This document shows positions 9,762 to 18,477 of a stretch of DNA of 64,000 nucleotides, one piece after another. Numbering within the stretch: position 1 is the stretch's first letter; each line of letters opens with the position of its first letter. The translations under genes were made by a program, and so were the position numbers. This DNA comes from Brucellaceae bacterium (GTDB taxonomy: Bacteria > Pseudomonadota > Alphaproteobacteria > Rhizobiales > Rhizobiaceae): the NCBI GenBank assembly GCA_020637775.1, contig JACKJV010000007.1:1-64000 (forward strand), given 5' to 3'. The notes under the pieces are model-generated. The model did no database searches. It was not told the origin of the DNA and saw only the letters and a program-made list of their open reading frames with translations.

Positions 9762-9806
9762 TGCATTGCACATATGCACTTGCTGCATGGCTTTGCAGTC
9801 AATGCA
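9762..9806. promoter_or_regulatory. cluster of six TGCA motifs, probable LsrB/VtlR operator
   Basis: TGCA occurs at 9762, 9767, 9775, 9784, 9794 and 9803, six times in 45 bases, just upstream of the sRNA -35 element. LysR-type activators bind in this window (about -50 to -90), and LsrB/VtlR is known to activate abcR genes. The cluster is directly visible; its role is inferred. Confidence 0.5.
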
Positions 9807-9997
9807 TAATTTTTCAACGACTTGAACGTGCAGGGCCGGTCCGCATCGCCTCGAAAAAAGGCAATCGCATAGATCGTTTTCAACCGAAAAGCTGTGGATT
9901 GCAGGACAAGCCATGCGCCGGCGCAGGAATCCGTGGCGCGTCGCGGCCATGTTCCGGCCGTGCCTTCAGCGGAGGCAGCCGGCCGGGCGCTTGCAGT

Positions 9998-10894
9998 TCA
10001 GTAGTTCCACTTGCGCGCCTTGGACAGCATGAAATCGCGGAAGACGTTGAGCTTCGCCTGGTTTTTCATGGCTTCCGGATAGCAGAAATAGGTTTCGAAC
10101 GACGGCACTTCGGTCTGCGGCAGCAATTGCACAAGGCCGCTGTCCTTGCTGACGATATAGTCCGGCAGCATGGCAATGCCCGCGCCGCGCTGAACCGCCC
10201 GCTTGATGGAATGAAGGTCGTTCATCTGAAGCACCGCTTCCAGCGGATGGTCGTCCGGCCCCCGCAGCGTTTCCAGCCAGTTGAGGTTCTTCAGATAGGG
10301 AATGACCGGCTCGCCGAAGGTGATCAGCCGGTGCTTGTGCAGTTCCGACAGGGATTGCGGCTTGCCGAAACGGTTCACATAGTCCGGCGAGGCCCAGAGA
10401 TGGAAATGGACGGTGAAAAGCTTGCGCTGGATGAGGTCGGGCTGCGATGGCGCACGCAGGCGAATGGCGCAATCCGCCTCGCGCATGGTGAGGTCGAGTT
10501 CCTCGTTTGAAAAGATGAGCTGGAGCCGGATGTCCGGGTAAAGTTCAAGGAATTCGTCGACGCGGTTGGAGAGCCATCCCGTGCCGAGCCCCACCGTTGT
10601 CGTCACCCGCAACAGCCCGGATGGCTTGTCGGTCGTCTCGGTCAGCCGGTTGCGCACGCTGTCCAGCTTCAGCATCACGTCCTGGGCGGTGGCAAACAGC
10701 ATCTCGCCCTGTTCGGTCAGCACGAGGCCGCGCGCATGCCGGTTGAACAGCGGCACGCCCAGATCCTGCTCCAGCGCGCTGACCTGGCGCGAAATGGCCG
10801 ATTGCGACAGGTTGAGCGTATCGGCGGCATGGGTGAACGAGCCGGCCTGCGCGGCGGCATGGAAAACCCTCAGCTTGTCCCAATCAACAGGCAT
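9998..10894 (-). CDS. lsrB: LysR-type regulator LsrB/VtlR
   Basis: Protein of 298 residues, full length. The N-terminal winged helix starts MPVDWDKLRVFHAAAQAGSF, with the HTH around LSQSAISRQVSALE. A LysR substrate-binding domain follows from about residue 93. The N-terminus is nearly the LsrB/VtlR consensus and the context (trxB upstream, anti-SD sRNA downstream, same strand) is that of lsrB. In Sinorhizobium LsrB is linked to redox and LPS control and sRNA activation. Only two cysteines are present (Cys142, Cys271), which limits any thiol switch. Confidence 0.88.
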   Translation of the reverse strand: MPVDWDKLRVFHAAAQAGSFTHAADTLNLSQSAISRQVSALEQDLGVPLFNRHARGLVLTEQGEMLFATAQDVMLKLDSVRNRLTETTDKPSGLLRVTTTVGLGTGWLSNRVDEFLELYPDIRLQLIFSNEELDLTMREADCAIRLRAPSQPDLIQRKLFTVHFHLWASPDYVNRFGKPQSLSELHKHRLITFGEPVIPYLKNLNWLETLRGPDDHPLEAVLQMNDLHSIKRAVQRGAGIAMLPDYIVSKDSGLVQLLPQTEVPSFETYFCYPEAMKNQAKLNVFRDFMLSKARKWNY

Positions 10895-11021
10895 GCACCC
10901 CCTCTACGCCCGGTTATTTCTGATTCCAGGCTGCATCTTTTCGTCGAATTGCATGACGCGCAAGTGAAGCACGTCACGCAACGGACATCCATGCCCTTGA
11001 CCGGACTGCCTACTCCGCTGA

Positions 11022-11996
11022 CTACTCTGCCGCCTCCAGCGCCACATCTTGCGTTGCCAGCCAGCGCTCGGCCTCCAGCGCTGCCATGCAGCCAAGACCG
11101 GCCGCCGTGACCGCCTGGCGGAAAACGTCGTCGGTCACGTCGCCGGCCGCAAAGACGCCTTCCACGCTGGTCCGCGTCGAATCGGCCTCGGTCCACAGAT
11201 AGCCGTTCGGCTTCTGCTTCAACTTGCCCTCGAACAGCGAGACGGCAGGCGCATGGCCGATGGCCACGAAAACGCCATGCACCGGCATCTCGGTCACATC
11301 CCCGGTTTTCGCGTTCTTCAGGCGCACCCCGGTGACGGAGGGCGGCATGGGCGGCTTGGGCTTCTCGCCGACGATCTCGTCGATCACCGTGTCCCAGAGA
11401 ACGGTGACGTTTTCCTTGGCGAACAGCCGTTCCTGAAGGATGCGCTCGGCCCTGAACTCGTCACGGCGATGGACCACGGTCACATGGTTGGCGATATGCG
11501 ACAGGTAGAGCGCCTCCTCGACCGCGGAATTGCCCCCGCCGACCACCATCACGTCGCGGCCGCGATAGAAGAAGCCATCGCATGTGGCGCAGGCCGAGAC
11601 GCCAAAGCCCTTGAACGCCTCCTCGCTCTCCATGCCCAGCCACTTGGCCTGGGCGCCGGTGGCGATGATCAGCGCGTCGGCTGTCCAGTCCTGGCCCGAA
11701 TCGGTCTTGAGGCGGAACGGCCGGCTGTCGACATCGACCTCCGTGACGAGGTCGTTGACGATCTCCGCACCCACGTTTTCGGCCTGTTTCAGCATCGCCG
11801 CCATCAGATCCGGACCCATGACGGGATCGGCAAAGCCGGGATAGTTTTCGACGTCCGTCGTGATCATCAGCTGCCCGCCCTGTTCCATGCCGGCGATCAG
11901 CACCGGCTTGAGCAGCGCGCGGGCGGCATAGATGGCCGCGGTATAACCGGCCGGGCCGGACCCGATGACGAGAACATGAGCATGACGCGCGGTCAT
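11022..11996 (-). CDS. trxB: thioredoxin reductase
   Basis: Protein of 324 residues, the normal length. It has the FAD-binding GSGPAGYTAA at residues 12-21, the redox pair in SACATCDGFF (Cys136, Cys139), the NADPH-binding GGGNSAVEEAL and the C-terminal [19 protein letters not shown] that closes the FAD site. It reduces thioredoxin with NADPH in the cytosol. GAAGGAAGG precedes the ATG. It lies upstream of lsrB on the same strand (about 127 bases) and is divergent from the Lrp gene, an order found in rhizobia. Confidence 0.95.
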   Translation of the reverse strand: MTARHAHVLVIGSGPAGYTAAIYAARALLKPVLIAGMEQGGQLMITTDVENYPGFADPVMGPDLMAAMLKQAENVGAEIVNDLVTEVDVDSRPFRLKTDSGQDWTADALIIATGAQAKWLGMESEEAFKGFGVSACATCDGFFYRGRDVMVVGGGNSAVEEALYLSHIANHVTVVHRRDEFRAERILQERLFAKENVTVLWDTVIDEIVGEKPKPPMPPSVTGVRLKNAKTGDVTEMPVHGVFVAIGHAPAVSLFEGKLKQKPNGYLWTEADSTRTSVEGVFAAGDVTDDVFRQAVTAAGLGCMAALEAERWLATQDVALEAAE

Positions 11997-12226
11997 GGCG
12001 ACCCCCTTCCTTCAGCGGCGCTTTCAGGGCCGTTGACAATCCACAGACGATGTTTGAGCGTCATCTAAGTGTTTGCCACATTCCCTTTCAAGCCCCGGCG
12101 CCCCGCCGCCCACCGGTTTTGCGCTCCGGCGGACATCTCAGGCGTCCGAATGGCGGCTGTTGGCGGCAGGCCGGTTTTGCCCTAGGAAGGAATGCAACGC
12201 CACCAATCATCAGGCAGCCACCGCTC

Positions 12227-12712
12227 ATGACCACGACGGCCGACCTCGACCAGACGGACTGGAAGATACTCAAGATCCTCCAGGACGAAGGCCGCATCAC
12301 CAATGTCGAACTGGCCCGCCGGGTCGGCATTTCCGCCCCGCCCTGCCTGCGGCGCGTCAAGCGGCTGGAGGACAGCGGCATCATCAGGAGCTATCGCGCC
12401 CTGCTCGACGCCAAGGCACTGGGCCGGCAGGTGGTCGCCTTCTGCCTTGTCGGGCTTCAGCACCAGACGGAAGCCGGCATCAGGGAATTCGCGGCGCGGG
12501 TGAAGGACTGGCCGATGGTGCGCCGGGCCTGGACCATGTCGGGTGAAACCGATTTCCTGCTGCACTGCGTGGCACCGGGGCTGACGGAGTTCCAGGATTT
12601 CGTCATCGAGACGCTGACCGCCGCGCCCAATGTCGACACCGTGCGCACCGCCCTGACGATCCGCCAGGTCAAGGACGAGGGCCTGGTCAATATCGACCTG
12701 AAAACCGCGTGA
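12227..12712 (+). CDS. Lrp/AsnC-family transcriptional regulator
   Basis: Protein of 161 residues. The N-terminal HTH runs DWKILKILQDEGRITNVELA then ISAPPCLRRVKRLEDSGII. The C-terminal RAM/ligand-binding domain includes the MSGETDFLLH segment. Such proteins form octamers that sense amino acids. The ATG at 12227 gives a typical N-terminus; the frame is open upstream but without family similarity. It is divergent from trxB across about 230 bases, a conserved arrangement in Hyphomicrobiales. Confidence 0.9.
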   Translation: MTTTADLDQTDWKILKILQDEGRITNVELARRVGISAPPCLRRVKRLEDSGIIRSYRALLDAKALGRQVVAFCLVGLQHQTEAGIREFAARVKDWPMVRRAWTMSGETDFLLHCVAPGLTEFQDFVIETLTAAPNVDTVRTALTIRQVKDEGLVNIDLKTA

Positions 12713-12746
12713 TGCGGCGCCGTCGGACGACCGGGAAAAGACACAC

Positions 12747-13598
12747 ATGCTGAGACACGGCCGCTGGTCAGACTTCGAAACACGCCCAAGCGCCGGAGCG
12801 GACCTTGCCTCGCCCTTCGGAACCCATGCCCCGGCTGGATGGCGCAAGACGTTGATCGGCCTGGCACGATCAAGCTTCCTGCGCCGCGGAATGTTCCGCA
12901 AGCCCCTGTTCCGCATACTCCAGGGCAAGCGGCAGCGCCCGCTTGACATATCCTTCCGCGATTGCTCGTTTCGCCTTCTCGGCGAAAACCTGATCGAATA
13001 CGGCATATTGCTGCATCCCGGCTACAACGCGCGGGACATGGCCTTCCTGATGGAAGGCGCGTCTCCGGGCGACGACTTCGTCGACATCGGGTCCAACATG
13101 GGGCTCTACAGCCTGCCTTTGGCCCGTTTCACCGGCCCATCCGGCCGGGTGGTTGCCATCGATGCCAATGAGACCGTTTGCGCGCAACTGGCCTTCAACG
13201 CCGAGGCAAGCGGGTTGCACAACCTGTCGATTTTCGCCGAGGGTGTCAGCGATCACGAAACCCGCGCCCGCCTGAGCCGCCGCAAGGATGACGTGGCCAT
13301 CGTCTCGATCCGCGAATCCGATGAGGGCGCGATTCCGGTGCGCCGGCTTTCGTCCATCCTCGATGAAGCAGGGATCGAGCGAATCCATGGTCTCAAGATC
13401 GACATCGAGGGACATGAGGACAGGGCGCTGGTGCCATTCTTCCGCAGTGAACCGGAAAGCCGTTGGCCTGCCCGCATCGTCATAGAGACGGCCGGAAACG
13501 GCGAGGATTACCCGGGCTGTTCAGTCGAATTCGCGCGTTGCGGCTATCGCCTCGTCGAACGGACCCGCCAGAATTCCTTCTACCTGCGTACCGCGTGA
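12747..13598 (+). CDS. FkbM-family SAM methyltransferase (1 of 3)
   Basis: Protein of 283 residues. The SAM-binding motif is VDIGSNMGLYSLPLA, followed by VVAIDANE (acidic end of strand 2). The FkbM signature is IHGLKIDIEGHEDRALV. FkbM enzymes O-methylate sugars or polyketides. A basic, possibly membrane-peripheral N-terminus of about 75 residues precedes the domain. It follows the Lrp gene by 34 bases but belongs by content with the glycan genes downstream. Confidence 0.85.
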   Translation: MLRHGRWSDFETRPSAGADLASPFGTHAPAGWRKTLIGLARSSFLRRGMFRKPLFRILQGKRQRPLDISFRDCSFRLLGENLIEYGILLHPGYNARDMAFLMEGASPGDDFVDIGSNMGLYSLPLARFTGPSGRVVAIDANETVCAQLAFNAEASGLHNLSIFAEGVSDHETRARLSRRKDDVAIVSIRESDEGAIPVRRLSSILDEAGIERIHGLKIDIEGHEDRALVPFFRSEPESRWPARIVIETAGNGEDYPGCSVEFARCGYRLVERTRQNSFYLRTA

Positions 13599-13652
13599 GG
13601 CATCCGCCTGCCCGGCTTTCCACCGGGCGGCCCGCTGCGGCCCTGACCCGCA

Positions 13653-14537
13653 CTATGGCAGCAGCAGCACGTCGCATTGCTTGCGGATGGCATGCAGGTC
13701 GCGGGCCTTCGTTTCCCGCCGCCCACCGCCATCGAAAACGATGCAACGCCCGTAGTACCTGTCGAGCAACGCGAGCATCGCCTGCACCTGCTCATCGGTG
13801 TAGAAAGCCGGCGAATATTCCATGAAAAGCGGCACGCTCCGCTCCAGCAATCCGGTCATCGAGCGGATGGCGACCGGTTCGTAGCCCTCGATATCCATCC
13901 AGATGAGCGATACATCCGCCTCCGCCACCCCGGCATCCGCAAGAAGGTCGCCAACGGGTTTCTCCTCCACCGCAACCACGTCGCCACAGGCCGATTCAGG
14001 GTGAACCAGCCCGGCATTGCCCGAGTTGCCGGCAATCCGGCGCAAGGCCACGGGACCGGCCTTGTCCCCGGCGGCGAAGGGGCATATCACCGTCACGGGC
14101 GACAACCCGTTTTGCGCCACGTTCTGCCGCAACAGGGCGACATTGCGCGGATCGGGTTCGATAGCGACAATCCTGCCAAAGCGTTTGCTCATGCCGAAAT
14201 ATACGGTCTGTGTTCCGATATTCGCGCCGATCTCCAGCAGCGTGTTGCCGTCCGGTGCCAGCAGACGCGCCTCGTCGAGGATCCGGCACACCATTTCCAC
14301 GCTGTCGCGCGCGAAATCGCCATGGGCGAAGACGTGGCGCCCGATCAGGTCGTCGGCCGGCACCGTCAGGCGATGGTCGCCCAGGTCGAGTGTCAGTTCG
14401 CTCACGGTCACGGGCAGCAAATCAAGCAGCAGCTTCCGGCCCCTCGGCCGGTCGAAAACCCGCTTCATCGCGGCACGCCTTTTCCGGCGTATCCACGTCT
14501 CGATCGATCTGAGCTTCAAGACCTGTCCTCGCGACAA
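13653..14537 (-). CDS. FkbM-family SAM methyltransferase (2 of 3)
   Basis: Protein of 294 residues. SAM motif LLEIGANIGTQTVYFG, acidic IVAIEPDPRN, and FkbM signature SLIWMDIEGYEPVAI. The start may be MSRGQV (14537) or the internal MKRVFDRPRG (14468). It converges with the first FkbM gene with a gap of 54 bases and is divergent from the glycosyltransferase gene at 14654 across an AT-rich 116 bases. It probably methylates a surface glycan; the acceptor is unknown. Confidence 0.85.
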   Translation of the reverse strand: MSRGQVLKLRSIETWIRRKRRAAMKRVFDRPRGRKLLLDLLPVTVSELTLDLGDHRLTVPADDLIGRHVFAHGDFARDSVEMVCRILDEARLLAPDGNTLLEIGANIGTQTVYFGMSKRFGRIVAIEPDPRNVALLRQNVAQNGLSPVTVICPFAAGDKAGPVALRRIAGNSGNAGLVHPESACGDVVAVEEKPVGDLLADAGVAEADVSLIWMDIEGYEPVAIRSMTGLLERSVPLFMEYSPAFYTDEQVQAMLALLDRYYGRCIVFDGGGRRETKARDLHAIRKQCDVLLLP

Positions 14538-14653
14538 ATGGCTGTCTGTGTCGCTACAGATTATTTCGTGGACATCTTGTTCACAAGCCGGATTGAATCC
14601 TGTTTGTTTCCAATTCGGCTGATCCCGTCCCGATCAAAATCCGGAGCGATTTC

Positions 14654-15493
14654 TTGGATACCATCCCTGGCGTAGAGATTTCCTGCTACATCATCTGCAA
14701 GAACGAGGAAAAATACATCGAGGCGGCCCTGCGCAGCGTCGCCTTCTGCCAAGAGATCATCGTGGTCGACAGCGGTTCGACCGACGCCACCGCTGCCATC
14801 GTTCAGCGGCTGATCGCCGAGGGCATGCCGATCCGCTGGTTCGTCAAGGAATGGCCCGGCTATTCGGCACAGAAGCAGTTCGCGCTTGAGCAATGCACCC
14901 GCGAATGGTGCCTGAGCATCGATGCGGATGAACGGATCGACCCCGACGCCCTGCCGGAACTGGCACGGCGGCTGCCTTCGGCCCGCGAAAACGGCTGGCG
15001 GCTCAAGTTCTCGCACTATCTCTACGGCTACGGCTATGCGCCGGAAACAACAGCCTCGCCCATTCTCCGGCTGACACGCAACGGCAAGGCCTTCTACAAG
15101 CCGGACCTGCTGGTCCATGAAGGCCTGTCGGTGGAGGGGAAGATCGGGCAATTCCGCCAGCGCGCCATTCTGCACCGGGGTGTGCTGGACACGAAGAACA
15201 AGATTGCCAAGGAACTGAACTACGCGGAACTGAAAGCGAGGCAACTGCACGCACGCGGGAAGCGTCCACGCTACGTGCGTCTCGTCTTCAATCCGCTCAT
15301 CTACTTCCTGCGTGTCTATTTCCTGAGGATGTATGCCCTCGCCGGCTGGCCCGGCTTCGTTCATGCCGCACGGCTGGCGGTCTACTCCTTCACCACCGAA
15401 GCCATCCTCTTCGAGATGCACCGCCACGAGGTGCCGCCGGGCGAGGACGATCCCGACGCCATCTTTTTCACCGGACGCGGCACCGGGCCATAA
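14654..15493 (+). CDS. family 2 glycosyltransferase, WaaE/LPS-core type
   Basis: Protein of 279 residues. The GT-A fold is shown by ISCYIICKNEEKYIEAALRS, IIVVDSGSTDATAAI and the DADERID metal motif. The core EWPGYSAQKQFALEQ is typical of the WaaE/KdtX group that adds glucose to the LPS inner core. A hydrophobic stretch near residues 215-235 may contact the membrane. The TTG at 14654 with GGAG eight bases upstream is the best start. It converges with the third FkbM gene. Confidence 0.85.
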   Translation: MDTIPGVEISCYIICKNEEKYIEAALRSVAFCQEIIVVDSGSTDATAAIVQRLIAEGMPIRWFVKEWPGYSAQKQFALEQCTREWCLSIDADERIDPDALPELARRLPSARENGWRLKFSHYLYGYGYAPETTASPILRLTRNGKAFYKPDLLVHEGLSVEGKIGQFRQRAILHRGVLDTKNKIAKELNYAELKARQLHARGKRPRYVRLVFNPLIYFLRVYFLRMYALAGWPGFVHAARLAVYSFTTEAILFEMHRHEVPPGEDDPDAIFFTGRGTGP

Positions 15494-15542
15494 GGCCGTG
15501 TGGGCCCTGTTCGCAAGCGGCATGGCGCTGCGAGAGGGGCTG

Positions 15543-16313
15543 TCAGGCGTTGCCGGCGATCTTGCCCGCCCTCTGGCGGGCCAGGACAACCGTGTCCTCC
15601 ATTCGGTCGATCTCCGCAAGCCCGCGCTTGCGAGCCACCGAAAGCAGCGCTTTTTCAGTTGTTCCCCATGCGCCATAGGCGTCGGGATGCAGTTCAACGA
15701 TCATCATACCGACATGATCCAGCATCTCGTGCTCTTCCAGGAACAGGGCTGCCTCGGCCCCCTCGATGTCGCAGACCACGGTGACATTGCCGGGATTGCC
15801 GATCCGTGACAGGAGGCGTTCAAGCGTCACCGCCGGGACGGTGATACGCCGCCCGTTTCCCTTTCCCGCTTCCAGCGTATTGGAATGAACGTCGGCACCG
15901 AGCAGGAAGACCGCATCGCCGCCACCGGGATAGTAGGCCGCATAGACCACGTCCGTATCGCCCGCGCGGGATCCCCGCTGCGCATTCTTCGCGCAGATGT
16001 CGAGGATATCGGGATTGGCCTCGACAACGACATGGCGCGTTCCGGGCGCAAGCCGCGACCGGATCAGCGCCGAAATGACACCCAGTGAGCCGCCCAGTTC
16101 GATCACCGGACGATCGGGCGGAAGGTGTTTCAGTATCATTGCCGCTTCGGCGCGTTCATACTTGCCGCGCAAAAGGGCATTGGCAGGCCCCACGCCCGCC
16201 ACAAGCGGCACGATGACATCCTGTCCATGAAAATCATAGCGCTCGCCATGGCGCGCAACATGCCTGCGCACGCGCCGGGCACGGAAGAAATCGCGAACAA
16301 AATTCCAGTCCAT
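15543..16313 (-). CDS. FkbM-family SAM methyltransferase (3 of 3)
   Basis: Protein of 256 residues. SAM motif VIELGGSLGVISALI, acidic HVVVEANPDI, and VTVVCDIEGAEAALF as the FkbM signature. The ATG at 16313 begins MDWNFVRDFFRARR and is preceded by a G-rich site; the frame is open 36 codons upstream but runs into AT-rich DNA. Its sequence is well diverged from the other two FkbM proteins, so the three are not a recent tandem duplication. Confidence 0.82.
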   Translation of the reverse strand: MDWNFVRDFFRARRVRRHVARHGERYDFHGQDVIVPLVAGVGPANALLRGKYERAEAAMILKHLPPDRPVIELGGSLGVISALIRSRLAPGTRHVVVEANPDILDICAKNAQRGSRAGDTDVVYAAYYPGGGDAVFLLGADVHSNTLEAGKGNGRRITVPAVTLERLLSRIGNPGNVTVVCDIEGAEAALFLEEHEMLDHVGMMIVELHPDAYGAWGTTEKALLSVARKRGLAEIDRMEDTVVLARQRAGKIAGNA

Positions 16314-16343
16314 GGCGCCCCCACTGCGCAATGGCAGCGGATC

Positions 16344-16349
16344 ATTATA
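16344..16349 (-). promoter_or_regulatory. consensus -10 box upstream of the third FkbM gene
   Basis: On the minus strand the sequence is a perfect TATAAT, 31 bases upstream of the ATG at 16313, implying a short leader. No good -35 box sits 17 bases upstream, so the assignment rests on the -10 and on the AT-rich setting. Confidence 0.45.
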
Positions 16350-16465
16350 TATCCCGCCTGCCCGAGAAGCCGCTCCTGCCAAAACGGCCATGTGATATGG
16401 GAATATCGCCATGTATTTCAATTTATCAATACGCTGTTCGTATCATTCGGTCTTGTCGTTTCAAA

Positions 16466-16541
16466 AAACTCCCGGCGTCGTGACAAATTTTTACTATTGG
16501 AAAATCAGAATTTTATTGAGAAACCGTGGCGTCGGGAGTTT
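16466..16541. repeat. AT-rich patch bounded by a 9-bp inverted repeat
   Basis: AAACTCCCG at 16466-16474 and its complement CGGGAGTTT at 16533-16541 flank a strongly AT-rich loop, just after the stop of the glycosyltransferase gene. It may be a long-loop terminator, a regulatory structure or a remnant of inserted DNA. Confidence 0.4.
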
Positions 16542-16543
16542 GA

Positions 16544-17401
16544 TCAGCGAAAAACGCCGCCATCCTTGCGCGCCGACCATACGCCGGCGATCTGGCCGAA
16601 ATGCTTGGCCCGCCGGCGGGCCGAAAGCAGGTTGTGGGGCGCCAGCAAGCCGCCCACAGCCAGGGCGAGGCTGACCGCCCAGGGCTTGCCCATGCCATGC
16701 TTGGCCTGCGCATAAAGGCGCGAACGCGCCATGTGATAGCCCTTGAAGCGGGCGACATTGGCGCTGCGGCCCGCCGAATGGCCGGACTCGTGCCGCACCT
16801 CGGCCTTTGCGGCGAAGCGCAACGGCCCGCAATCGCGCGCCATCCGGAGCGAAAGGTCGTCGTCCTCGTGATAGAGGAAGATCGCCGGATCGAAGCCGCC
16901 GACGGTCTCGAAGCAGGCGCGCCGGCAAAACAGGGCAGCGCCCGTCAGCACCGGCACGCTGACATCCTGCGCCGGCAGGCCGCGTTCCAGCCAGGCGGAG
17001 CGCGGCAGCAGGACCGAACGGCGCTTGAAACCGGAAGCCCCCAACGGCGCGCGGATATGCGGATTGAAGGCGCTGGCCAGCGGGTTTGCGTCGGCTGCCG
17101 CCTCCAGCGCATCCAGCGCACCGGGTTCCAGCGCGGCATCCGGGTTGAGAAACAGCAGGAACTCCGTGTCCGCCAGCGCCGCGCCCGCATTGCAGGCCCG
17201 CCCGAAGCCTTCGTTGCGGTGCAGGCGTATCACCTGCGCCCCGGCCGCGTCCGCGATCCTTGCGCTGCTGTCGCCGCTGCCATTGTCGACGATGATGACC
17301 GGCACACCCTCCGGCACCGAAGCAAGCATGCCGGGCAGGACGGCGGCGCTGTTGAACACCACGGTCACGATGGTTGTCCGCGGCTCTGCCGTCCCGGTCA
17401 T
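16544..17401 (-). CDS. family 2 glycosyltransferase, rhamnosyltransferase-like
   Basis: Protein of 285 residues from the ATG at 17401. It has TIVTVVFNSAAVLPGML, VIIVDNGSGDSS, NEGFGRACNAGA, FLLFLNPDA (metal motif) and LYHEDDDLSLR, as in WbbL-like rhamnosyltransferases that build O-antigen or capsule. Start and stop overlap as ATGA with the upstream GT4 gene, so the two are translationally coupled and likely act on the same glycan. Confidence 0.87.
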   Translation of the reverse strand: MTGTAEPRTTIVTVVFNSAAVLPGMLASVPEGVPVIIVDNGSGDSSARIADAAGAQVIRLHRNEGFGRACNAGAALADTEFLLFLNPDAALEPGALDALEAAADANPLASAFNPHIRAPLGASGFKRRSVLLPRSAWLERGLPAQDVSVPVLTGAALFCRRACFETVGGFDPAIFLYHEDDDLSLRMARDCGPLRFAAKAEVRHESGHSAGRSANVARFKGYHMARSRLYAQAKHGMGKPWAVSLALAVGGLLAPHNLLSARRRAKHFGQIAGVWSARKDGGVFR

Positions 17402-18456
17402 TGCATTGTCTCCCAAGACCACAGGCTTTCATAGACAGCCTGCAATCCCTCCGCCTCGCGGGCAAGGGCGAAATGCGCCCGCACATGCAGCAGCGCGGCT
17501 TCGCCATGCGCCTGCGCCATTGCCGGTTCAGCCAGGTAGGGCCGGATCGCCGCGCGCAGCGCATCGCCGTCGCCGGCCGGCACCACCGCCCCTGTCCTGC
17601 CATCGGCAATCATCTCGGCATAGGCCCCGGCATCGCTGGCCACCACGGCCGTGCCCGATGCCATGGCTTCCAGCGGCGTCAGGCCGAAGCCTTCGTTGCG
17701 CGACGGCGCGACATATAGACTGACCCGCCTGTACCAGGGCCGGATGTCCTCCACCTCACCCAGGAAGCGGATGCGCCCGGCAAGACCGGCAGCATCGATG
17801 CGTGCCTGCAGCCGGTCGGCGAACGCCTTGTGTTCGGGCGTCACCCGCCCGGTGATGACCGCCGTCCATTCCGGAAAATCCGGCAGAAGCGCGATCATGG
17901 CATCGACGAAAAGATCGGTGCCCTTCTGCTCGCGCACGCGCCCGAAGCAGCCGATGGCGCGGGCGCCGGGCAGGCCCGTCACCGCGAATTGGTCATCCGG
18001 CCCGCGCCCCGGCCGGAACCGGTCGAGGTCGATGCCGTGCATGTTCACCACATGCGGCACATCGAGATAGGATCCCGATCGCAGGCTGGTCGCCACCACA
18101 CCGTCCATGCGCCGGATCAGCCATTTGGTGAAAGGCTTGTGGCGGCGCTGCGCGGCGGAAGTGAAAAGCAGCTTGAGCGGCATGCGCAACAGGTCGCGCA
18201 GAACGATGCCCGCGATCATCTCGACATTGCGCCGTGCATGCCAGATGCGCCAGCGCCGCCGCGCCGGGCGCCGCCACAGCGCCGGCACCTGCCACCATGC
18301 CATGCGCGGCATGTCCGCCGGCAGCCCCGGCCCCAGCGTGACGATGCCAATGCCGGAGCGCGCCTGCTCTGGCACAAGCTGAACCACGGTCGAGGTCACG
18401 CCCGAGAGCCGCCGCTTGAAATGCGGCGCGATGACCTCGACGTCCCTGATCCGCAT
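17398..18456 (-). CDS. family 4 glycosyltransferase, LpcC-like
   Basis: Protein of 352 residues with two Rossmann halves (GT-B). The donor site shows CFGRVREQKGTDLFV and SRNEGFGLTPLEAMASG, the E-x7-E retaining motif. The closest general resemblance is to LpcC-type LPS-core mannosyltransferases of rhizobia. It is first of a pair with the GT2 gene (4-base overlap) and lies just downstream of greA on the same strand (about 20 bases), so it may share the greA transcript. Confidence 0.87.
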   Translation of the reverse strand: MRIRDVEVIAPHFKRRLSGVTSTVVQLVPEQARSGIGIVTLGPGLPADMPRMAWWQVPALWRRPARRRWRIWHARRNVEMIAGIVLRDLLRMPLKLLFTSAAQRRHKPFTKWLIRRMDGVVATSLRSGSYLDVPHVVNMHGIDLDRFRPGRGPDDQFAVTGLPGARAIGCFGRVREQKGTDLFVDAMIALLPDFPEWTAVITGRVTPEHKAFADRLQARIDAAGLAGRIRFLGEVEDIRPWYRRVSLYVAPSRNEGFGLTPLEAMASGTAVVASDAGAYAEMIADGRTGAVVPAGDGDALRAAIRPYLAEPAMAQAHGEAALLHVRAHFALAREAEGLQAVYESLWSWETMQ

Positions 18457-18477
18457 CGCCCCGGCCAGCCTGTCCGC

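Noticed and set aside
9419..9883. 155-codon N-terminal extension of the fusion protein
   Set aside because: It would cross two strong terminators and the sRNA gene; the peptide has no similarity and the ATG at 9418 has its own ribosome site.
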